Made by a program: the position numbers and the translations under genes. Positions 30,414-35,691 of a DNA stretch of 35,691 bases are shown here, piece by piece. Origin of the DNA: Sphingomonadales bacterium (GTDB lineage: Bacteria; Pseudomonadota; Alphaproteobacteria; Sphingomonadales; Sphingomonadaceae); the NCBI GenBank assembly GCA_005773165.1, contig SXHP01000292.1:1-35691 (forward strand), given 5' to 3'. Each line of letters opens with the position of its first letter. Positions within the stretch are counted from its first letter, which is position 1. Below the pieces are notes generated by a model. That model did not search any database. It was given only the letters and a program-made list of their open reading frames with translations, and was not told the origin of the DNA.

Positions 30414-31001
30414 ATGAGCAACGATGTGACGGCTCCGGCTCCTCGAGCATGGCCCCGGGTGAAGTGGACGCGCGCCGCTCAGGTCGCGCCGATGCTCGGC
30501 GACTCGGTCGATCTGGCGGCGATCGCGGCGTTGCCGCCCGCGGCCGCATTCCAGGTGCTTCGCGGGACCGATCCGATGGGCGCGGCGCGCTTCATGGCGC
30601 AATGCCTCCCGCGCGTCGATGCCGCGCGCTGGGTCGCCGCCTGCTTGGCCGATGCCGACGCGAACCCCAGCCCCGCGCGCGCCGTCGCGGCCAAGGCGGT
30701 ACGCCGCTGGGTCGCGAACCCGTCCGACGAGGCGCGGCGGCTCGCGTTCGAGGCGGGCGGCATCGCCGGTTGGGACACGATGGAGGGGATGGCGTGCCTC
30801 GCCATCTTCCTGTCGGGCGGCTCGATGGCGCCCGCGGGGCAGGAGGTTCCGGTCAATCCGCCCCCCGGCGCATTCGGCCAGGCCGCGGCCGGCTCGGTGC
30901 TGCTCGCCGCGTCGGCTGCCGGCGTGCCCGCGTTTGCGAGCCGACTGGCGGCGATGCTCGAGAAGGCGGACGCGATCGCGGCGGGAGAACAGCCTGCATG
31001 A
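30414..31001 (+). CDS. T6SS-linked protein of unknown function (DUF6931-like)
   Basis: This soluble, helical protein of 195 residues has no signal peptide. It resembles, from memory, the DUF6931 family found next to VgrG and FHA genes; I could not check this. Visible features are WTRAAQVAPMLG near the start, a helical pattern FMAQCLPRVDAARWVAACL, VRRWVANPSDEARRLAFEAG in the middle, and a Gly-rich MACLAIFLSGGSMAPAGQEVPV with following PGAFGQAAAGSVLLAA. Its stop overlaps the FHA gene start (ATGA at 30998-31001), and it starts 17 bases after vgrG, so the three are one operon. An accessory or adaptor role in loading the VgrG spike is possible. GTG at 30405 is an alternative start. Confidence 0.8.
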   Translation: MSNDVTAPAPRAWPRVKWTRAAQVAPMLGDSVDLAAIAALPPAAAFQVLRGTDPMGAARFMAQCLPRVDAARWVAACLADADANPSPARAVAAKAVRRWVANPSDEARRLAFEAGGIAGWDTMEGMACLAIFLSGGSMAPAGQEVPVNPPPGAFGQAAAGSVLLAASAAGVPAFASRLAAMLEKADAIAAGEQPA

Positions 31002-32599
31002 TGCTGCGTCTGACCATCGAGAACGTGCCGTCGCTGACCTCGGGCGATCCGGTCGAGGTGAGCCTTGCCGAACACGGGCTCGTCATCGGCCGTGCCGCGC
31101 ACGCCGATTGGACACTCCCGGATCCCAACAATCACGTCAGTTCGATCCACTGCGAAGTCGACTTCCGCGACGGCCGCTATTTCCTGACCGACCGCAGCAC
31201 CAACGGCACCTTCATCAACGGCGCGGGCGAGCGGCTGACCAAGCCCGTGCAGCTGCGCGACGGAGACCTGCTCCAGATCGGCCATTATCAGGTCCGTGTG
31301 GAGGAGGTGCCCGACGGCGGCACGGCGGCGAGCCCTGGCGCGGTCGGCATGACCGCCGGGTTCGGGGGCGGGATCGACTGGGGCGTGGGAGCGGACTCCG
31401 CGGCCAAGCCCGTCAGCACGACCAAGTTCGGCCGGGAAGCCGCGCGTCCATTGTTTCAGAGCGCGAACGATCCACTGATGGCCGCGTTCGCCCCGCCGTC
31501 AGCCGCGGCGCATCCCGATCCCTTCGGCGTCGGATCGGCCGCCGCCGCACCCGATCCGTTCGGCGTTGCCCCGCGGGCAAGCGATCCGTTCGGCACGCCT
31601 TCGCCCGCCGCCGACCCGTTCGCCAAAGCGCCCGCACCGGACCCGTTCGGCGTGCAGGCGGGTCAAGCCTCCTCGCCGGACCCCTTTAAGGTGAGTTCGG
31701 CACCGGTCCCGACGGCCGACCCTTTCGGCACGCCGCCCGCGGCGTCGCCCCCTGCCGATCCGTTCGCCGCCGCGCCGAGGTCTGCGCCCGCCGCGGACCC
31801 GTTCGGAATGCCCGGTGCGGTCGCTCCCTCTCCCCCGCAGACTCACCCGATTCCTTCGACCGACCCCTGGGCGATGCTGAGCGGAGCAGGCGCTGTCGCC
31901 TTTGCGCCCGTTCCGCCTCCCTCCCCGCCGCCGCCGCAAGCCCCGCCTGTCGCGACGGCGCCTGCGCCGCCTGCCGCCCCGCCGCAAGCGGCGACCGCCT
32001 CAGACGGACTTTACGGACGCCTGCTGGCCGCCAGCGGGCTCGACTGGCGCGACATGGGCGCGCGCACGCCGGAGGCGGTGGTCGACACCATCGGCCAATT
32101 GCTCCGCCAGACCGCTGACGGCCTGTTCAAGCTGCTGGAGGCGCGCACCCGCGTCCGGCACCAGTTCGGCGTCGGCGCGCAGGTGACGACGTTCCAGCGC
32201 GCGGGCAACAATCCGCTCAAATGGACACGCTCGCCCGAGCAGGCGCTCAAGCAGATGATCGGCGAGCCCGGCGCGGGCTTTCTGGAAGGGACGCAGGCGG
32301 TGCGCGGCGCATTCGAAGATCTCCAGGCGCATGAGATGGCGATGATGGCGGCGATGCAGGAAGCGATGCAGGAGACCATCAAGCGCTTCGCTCCCGACAC
32401 GATCCGAAACCGGATCAGCGCGCGCGGCTGGCTGAAGTCGGTGCTCCCCGGCAGCCGCGAAGCGACCTTGTGGCGCGCGTACGAGAGCGAGTTCAGCGCC
32501 TTCGCCGACGAGAGCGAGGCCGCTTATCTCGATCTCTTCGCCAAGCAGTTCAAGAAGGCTTACGAGCGCATCGTCACCGCATCCGACCAGCCGGGATAA
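30998..32599 (+). CDS. tagH: FHA-domain T6SS regulatory protein (TagH/Fha type)
   Basis: This 533-residue cytoplasmic protein has a canonical N-terminal FHA domain (residues 1-105) with all phosphothreonine-binding motifs: VIGR, VSSIH and STNGTFING. A Pro/Ala-rich linker (about 170-330) follows with repeated DPF tripeptides. The C-terminal domain (about 335-530) is of the TagH type, with NNPLKWTRSPEQALKQM, IRNRISARGWLKSVLPGSRE and WRAYESEF. In T6SS of the PpkA/PppA type the FHA protein is the phospho-acceptor and scaffold that starts assembly, so it should read the kinase encoded at 7282-9180. The start ATG overlaps the upstream stop. It is a paralogue of the gene at 6432-7310, but only this copy keeps the binding residues. 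Confidence 0.92.
   Translation: MMLRLTIENVPSLTSGDPVEVSLAEHGLVIGRAAHADWTLPDPNNHVSSIHCEVDFRDGRYFLTDRSTNGTFINGAGERLTKPVQLRDGDLLQIGHYQVRVEEVPDGGTAASPGAVGMTAGFGGGIDWGVGADSAAKPVSTTKFGREAARPLFQSANDPLMAAFAPPSAAAHPDPFGVGSAAAAPDPFGVAPRASDPFGTPSPAADPFAKAPAPDPFGVQAGQASSPDPFKVSSAPVPTADPFGTPPAASPPADPFAAAPRSAPAADPFGMPGAVAPSPPQTHPIPSTDPWAMLSGAGAVAFAPVPPPSPPPPQAPPVATAPAPPAAPPQAATASDGLYGRLLAASGLDWRDMGARTPEAVVDTIGQLLRQTADGLFKLLEARTRVRHQFGVGAQVTTFQRAGNNPLKWTRSPEQALKQMIGEPGAGFLEGTQAVRGAFEDLQAHEMAMMAAMQEAMQETIKRFAPDTIRNRISARGWLKSVLPGSREATLWRAYESEFSAFADESEAAYLDLFAKQFKKAYERIVTASDQPG
31510..31875 (+). repeat. DPF tripeptide repeats in the FHA protein linker
   Basis: Nine Asp-Pro-Phe tripeptides, most followed by Gly, are spread every 8-16 residues through an otherwise disordered Pro/Ala/Ser linker, followed by one Asp-Pro-Trp. 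Codons are mostly GAY-CCG-TTC, and the repeat is readable at the DNA level as GATCCGTTCGG-like elements. Regular spacing of an aromatic short motif suggests multivalent binding to one partner. Confidence 0.75.
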
Positions 32600-32604
32600 C
32601 GCCC

Positions 32605-32898
32605 ATGCCAGGACCGCCCGCCTCGCGTATCACCGACATGCATGTCTGCCCGATGGTGACCGGCGTGGTTCCGCATGTCGGCGGTCCGATCGCACTCGGC
32701 TGCTTCACCGTCCTGACCGGCATGTTGCCCCAGGCGCGCGCCACCGACATGTGCGTCTGCGTCGGCCCGCCCGACGTGATCGCCAAGGGTTCAGTGACCG
32801 TGCTCGTCCAGACCCTTCCCGCCGCCCGGATCGGCGATCTGACCGCGCACGGCGGTGCGATCGTGCTGGGCCTGCCCACCGTGCTGATCGGAGGCTAG
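32605..32898 (+). CDS. PAAR-domain T6SS spike tip protein
   Basis: This 97-residue protein is a stand-alone PAAR domain, the cone that sharpens the VgrG spike. It has the usual N-terminal ASRITDMHVCPM, the central VPHVGGPI, and the C-terminal AARIGDLTAHGG followed by the repeated VLIGG-type turn. His and Cys residues suited to the zinc site are present. There is no N- or C-terminal toxin extension, so any effector would have to bind separately. The ATG at 32605 lies 5 bases after the FHA gene stop. It forms one plus-strand unit with vgrG, the DUF6931-like gene and the FHA gene. Confidence 0.93.
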   Translation: MPGPPASRITDMHVCPMVTGVVPHVGGPIALGCFTVLTGMLPQARATDMCVCVGPPDVIAKGSVTVLVQTLPAARIGDLTAHGGAIVLGLPTVLIGG

Positions 32899-32916
32899 CC
32901 TGTAGAAGGAAACGCC

Positions 32917-33477
32917 ATGGCGCACTGGCTGGGGATCATCTCGGTTTTGCTGCCCGCCCTGGCGCTGTTCGGCACCTGGATGAGTTGGCGAAGGAGTGAG
33001 TTGCGCCGGGACGACGTGCTCGTCTGGGGCAACGACGCGATCGCCGCGCTGGAGACGATCCTTCTCATCTGTATCGACGAGGAAAACCACCGCCCTTCGC
33101 CCAACCCCCGAATGGACGACCTGCGGTACAGGACTGCGATCCTGGTCGAGCAAGGGCGGCTGTTCTTCCGCAACAAGGACCCGCACCGCTATGGCGGGTC
33201 CAAGCAATCGGCCTATCGCGGCCTCCGCCCCTGCATCCTCGATCCGATGGTCGTCGCGCACCAGATCGCGACCGCTTGGCCGACCGCCGATCCGGCCGAC
33301 CGTGCGGGGATACGCGTGATCGCCGAAAGCCGCCTGAGAAACTCCGTGTCCTTATTGCAGAAGGAGGTCGGCCGTGATCGCACCGCCTCAGCCGAAACGG
33401 GTGAAGGCGGCGACGGTTCGACCCTGCGCCACCTCCTGTCGCAGCTCGAACGGGAGCGGGCGCACAGTCCAGGCTAG
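32917..33477 (+). CDS. Unknown protein with one N-terminal membrane segment
   Basis: This 186-residue protein was not recognised. Residues 3-24 are a hydrophobic segment (GIISVLLPALALFGTWMSW) followed at once by basic residues (RRSELRR), predicting an N-terminal membrane anchor with the rest in the cytoplasm. The soluble part has helical stretches and a tryptophan- and histidine-bearing centre (NKDPHRYGGSKQ). An AGAAGGA ribosome site precedes the ATG, 18 bases after the PAAR stop, so it belongs to the VgrG-PAAR operon as its last gene. It could be an accessory protein, a T6SS effector or an immunity protein. There is no toxin motif that I recognise. Confidence 0.75.
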   Translation: MAHWLGIISVLLPALALFGTWMSWRRSELRRDDVLVWGNDAIAALETILLICIDEENHRPSPNPRMDDLRYRTAILVEQGRLFFRNKDPHRYGGSKQSAYRGLRPCILDPMVVAHQIATAWPTADPADRAGIRVIAESRLRNSVSLLQKEVGRDRTASAETGEGGDGSTLRHLLSQLERERAHSPG

Positions 33478-33563
33478 TCCCGCCTGCCGCGCCCGCAATT
33501 CGGCTTGGCGAGCTGCGTGACTTCTTGGCGTCGCCGCCCTTAACCGCCGCCGGTGTACGCCGT

Positions 33564-33576
33564 CCCGCTCTGCGGG
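33564..33576. terminator. Weak hairpin in the convergent gap after the VgrG operon
   Basis: CCCGC and GCGGG pair with a three-base loop in the 157-base gap between the plus-strand operon end (33477) and the minus-strand phosphatase end (33635). No T-run follows on either strand, so if it ends transcription it is not a classical intrinsic terminator. Nothing else was recognised in this gap. Confidence 0.2.
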
Positions 33577-33634
33577 CGCGCTTCACTACTCGTGACGTGG
33601 ACCGCGAAGACGATCGCTCTGGCGTGACCGGCGG

Positions 33635-34381
33635 CTACAGCGCGGGCCGCATGCCGAGCGCGGTTGCTTCCTCCGCGGACAGCACGACCACCGTCGTGTT
33701 GTCGGGCGCGCCGCATTCCAGCGTTTCGGCGATCAGCCGGTCCGCCACGGCGTCGATGGTTCCTGCAGACAGGATGGCCGCCATGCGTTCGTCCGTAACG
33801 CATTTGGTCAGCCCGTCGCTGCACAGGAGATAGCGATCGCCCGCGCGCGCTTTGTCCACCGCGCTGTCGTACCGCAGGATCGGTTCGGTGCCCACCGCCC
33901 GGCTCAGGACGTGGCTCATGGGATGGCTCTCGGCCTCGTCGGGATGAAGCGAGCCGCGATCGACCAGATCCTGCACCAACGTATGGTCACGGGTCATCTG
34001 CGCGAAGTCGCCGCCGCGCAGCCGGTAGATTCGGCTGTCCCCGACCCAGATCAGCAGCACGTCGTCGGCATCGCAATGAACCAGCACCGCGGTGGTGCCC
34101 ATCTGCTTGCCGGCCGCGGACGCCGCCGTGTTGATCGCGCGATTGCCCTCCTCGATCGCGTGGACGATCGCCGCCCCGCGCGCGTTGCGGTTGATCCGCA
34201 GATCGAGCGCGGCGAGCTGTCCGACCAGCGTCTGCGACGCCCATTGACCGTTATCATGCCCCCCCATGCCGTCCGCCACGACCCACAGCGCCACGTCGTC
34301 GCGCGCCAGCATCGCATCCTCGTTGACCTTGCGGACCAGCCCGACATGAGTTCGTGGCGCGGAGCGGTAGCGGAGTTGCAT
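33635..34381 (-). CDS. pppA: PP2C-family Ser/Thr phosphatase (PppA/Stp1-like)
   Basis: This 248-residue cytoplasmic PPM/PP2C phosphatase has the metal-binding motifs in order: NED (20-22), VADGMGGHDNG (35-45), VGDSRIYRLRGG, LLCSDGLTKCV and GAPDNTTVVVL. It should remove phosphate from threonines placed by the PpkA-like kinase, keeping the T6SS off. It follows TagF with a one-base stop-start overlap (TGATG at 34379-34383) and TagF follows TssM in the same manner. This tssM-tagF-pppA order is well known in T6SS loci. The kinase gene is not adjacent here but about 24 kb away, at 7282-9180. Confidence 0.94.
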   Translation of the reverse strand: MQLRYRSAPRTHVGLVRKVNEDAMLARDDVALWVVADGMGGHDNGQWASQTLVGQLAALDLRINRNARGAAIVHAIEEGNRAINTAASAAGKQMGTTAVLVHCDADDVLLIWVGDSRIYRLRGGDFAQMTRDHTLVQDLVDRGSLHPDEAESHPMSHVLSRAVGTEPILRYDSAVDKARAGDRYLLCSDGLTKCVTDERMAAILSAGTIDAVADRLIAETLECGAPDNTTVVVLSAEEATALGMRPAL

Positions 34382-34920
34382 CAGACGACCCCCTCGAAGA
34401 GCAAGCGCTCGAGAAGCGCGGCATCCACCGCATCGCTCTTCACCATCGGGTCGCCGCATGGCGCGCCGGTCCACCAGACGGAGACGGGCGGAGCGTCTTC
34501 CCCGCCGTCCGTCGCGGCGGAGCCGATCACTTCGATCAGCGCGGCCGCATCGATCCGGCCGGCGACCGCGTCGTAGATCGCAGCGTCCAGCACCTCGCCG
34601 AGCGGGGTCACTCCTGCCCAAACGCCCTCTCCCGCCCTGCCCGCTGCGAGAGGGAACAGCCGCCCTGCCCGATCGATCGAGGGCGCGATCGCCAGATGCA
34701 GCGCCAACGGGCCCAGCCGTCCCGCCGGAACGTAGCCCTGCCACAAGGGCGCGGCGTGCATCGCTTCCGCAAAGGCGTCTTCGTCACGCGAGCCGCGCAG
34801 CGCTGCGATCCCGGCGGTGAGCCACTGGTCCACCGCGTCGAGCGTCTCGTCGGGCCAGCCGCAGCGGATGAAGTCGCCGTGCGCGGGGAGCTTGCCGAAC
34901 AGCCCCGCCACGGCCGGCAT
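34381..34920 (-). CDS. tagF: T6SS-associated protein TagF
   Basis: This 179-residue cytoplasmic protein has the TagF signature at the N-terminus (GLFGKLPAHGDFIRCGWP), VDQWLTAGI, and the middle motif PLWQGYVPAGRLGPL with IAPSIDRAGRLFPLA. In other species TagF binds the FHA protein and represses T6SS assembly post-translationally. The length is close to the minimal family domain, and it is not fused to the phosphatase as in some species. Start and stop codons overlap both neighbours by one base, showing tight co-translation with TssM and the PP2C phosphatase. Together with the two FHA proteins and the kinase, it completes a threonine-phosphorylation switch. Confidence 0.93.
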   Translation of the reverse strand: MPAVAGLFGKLPAHGDFIRCGWPDETLDAVDQWLTAGIAALRGSRDEDAFAEAMHAAPLWQGYVPAGRLGPLALHLAIAPSIDRAGRLFPLAAGRAGEGVWAGVTPLGEVLDAAIYDAVAGRIDAAALIEVIGSAATDGGEDAPPVSVWWTGAPCGDPMVKSDAVDAALLERLLFEGVV

Positions 34921-35691
34921 CAGAGTTGAGCCGGACAGCGCAGGGTGAACGGCCCATCGGCGGCGAACGGGTCCGGCCCGCCCGCCACGGCCACGTCGAT
35001 CGCGGTGGCGGGGGAGAAGCTGAAGCGATACTGTCCTGCCGCGGTCGCCGCCTTCTGCCCCTTGGCGAGGAGGCGGAACAGCGCCCAAGGGCCCTCCTCC
35101 CGCAAGGGCGGCACCGCGGGATCGCCGGTCGCGATCAGCTCCGCGACCTGGCTCCCGCCGGTCGACCAGCTCATCCGCTCCGGCGGCGCCGCCGGGGCGA
35201 GGTCCATGGGGACACCGCCCGCCCGCAGCCTGACCGCGGTCTTGTTGGTGGGAGCGGCCGACAGGCGCAGCACCAGATTGCCGCCCATGATCGCCTGAAC
35301 TTCGGACGCTCGCTGGAACGCGCGCGCCGACGCGGGGGTGAAGGAGGCGACGGTCGGCTCGTCGATCCATCCCCATGCCGCGCCGCTACGGTCGATGTAG
35401 GGGCCGAGCTGGTCCCGGCCGAAGCCGTCGACGATCCCCGCGACGCGCGAGACGTCTGCGGGCTGGAGATCGGCGCCCGCACCGAACGGATAGCCCGCTC
35501 CCATCACCCCGTTGCACGCCGCCGCCACGTTCTTGCTGTACGCATCGCGCAACTCGCTCGTCCGCTGGGTCTCGCTCCGCTTGCTCGATCCGCCCGCGAC
35601 CTGGGTCACGAACGCGCCGAGCTGCGGCGCGGTCGCGCCCGCGTTGGCCGCCGCGACGCTCAGTTCCGCCGCCGCCGCGGCGATCTGCCCC
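34920..35691 (-). CDS. tssM: T6SS inner-membrane protein TssM (IcmF), C-terminal part (partial)
   Basis: Only about 256 C-terminal residues are in the window; the frame stays open to the right edge, so the start is outside. TssM spans the inner membrane and its periplasmic C-terminal part contacts TssJ in the outer-membrane complex. The visible part matches the family end: the NGVMGAGYPFGAGADLQPADVSRV segment region, FGRDQLGPYIDRSGAAWGW, and a beta-rich tail with SWSTGGSQVAELIA, GPWALFRLL and YRFSF. The stop overlaps the TagF start (TGATG). Other core genes (tssB, C, K, L and so on) are presumably further right. Confidence 0.92.
   Translation of the reverse strand, partial: GQIAAAAAELSVAAANAGATAPQLGAFVTQVAGGSSKRSETQRTSELRDAYSKNVAAACNGVMGAGYPFGAGADLQPADVSRVAGIVDGFGRDQLGPYIDRSGAAWGWIDEPTVASFTPASARAFQRASEVQAIMGGNLVLRLSAAPTNKTAVRLRAGGVPMDLAPAAPPERMSWSTGGSQVAELIATGDPAVPPLREEGPWALFRLLAKGQKAATAAGQYRFSFSPATAIDVAVAGGPDPFAADGPFTLRCPAQL

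Noticed and set aside
28597..30549. 650-codon minus-strand frame opposite vgrG
   Set aside because: It is a composition shadow; VgrG on the plus strand is unmistakable.
28351..32898. Prophage tail genes
   Set aside because: VgrG and PAAR resemble phage spike parts, but the neighbours (FHA, TagF, PP2C, TssM) are T6SS specific and no other phage genes are present.

Overview
The window is a GC-rich, tightly packed bacterial chromosome segment. Gene content fits an alphaproteobacterium of the Sphingomonadales: a pyrB gene coupled to an inactive-looking dihydroorotase paralogue, an orphan ParA next to SPOR proteins, and a CHAT-linked two-partner secretion (TPS) exoprotein. The taxonomic placement is inferred from gene content and composition, not from a marker gene. 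I saw no tRNA, rRNA, CRISPR array, insertion sequence or phage integrase. No stretch without a gene exceeds about 200 bases.

Left part (1-5.5 kb): the 3' end of pyrB, translationally coupled to a pyrC-like gene that lacks the metal-binding and catalytic residues. A minus-strand operon follows: ParA ATPase, a small arginine/alanine-rich protein, and a TPR-SPOR lipoprotein. Divergent from it is a periplasmic Sel1/SPOR protein, and then a small GNAT acetyltransferase.

Centre-left (5.6-10.7 kb): an OmpA-type peptidoglycan-binding protein, an FHA protein of the type VI secretion (T6SS) TagH/Fha type whose FHA motifs are degenerate, a membrane-anchored PpkA-like Ser/Thr kinase with an extracytoplasmic domain, and a divergent membrane-anchored M23 endopeptidase.

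Centre (10.6-28.2 kb): one minus-strand operon of four genes encoding a TpsB outer-membrane transporter, a giant 3905-residue TpsA exoprotein built of repeats, an apparently exported CHAT caspase-like protease with TPR-like repeats, and a CPBP membrane metalloprotease. All three intergene junctions are tight or overlapping, so the exoprotein, its transporter and two proteases are probably made together. This is the best candidate in the window for a poorly described system: surface adhesin display with dedicated proteolytic processing.

Right part (28.3-35.7 kb): T6SS genes. On the plus strand are VgrG, a DUF6931-like protein, a canonical FHA/TagH protein with a DPF-repeat linker, PAAR, and an unknown one-TM protein. 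On the minus strand are the C-terminal part of TssM, TagF and a PP2C phosphatase, joined by TGATG overlaps. The kinase (left) and phosphatase (right) expected to oppose each other in T6SS threonine-phosphorylation control lie either side of the TPS-CHAT operon, each near one of two paralogous FHA genes. This suggests the TPS module sits inside, and may share control with, a T6SS post-translational regulatory locus.
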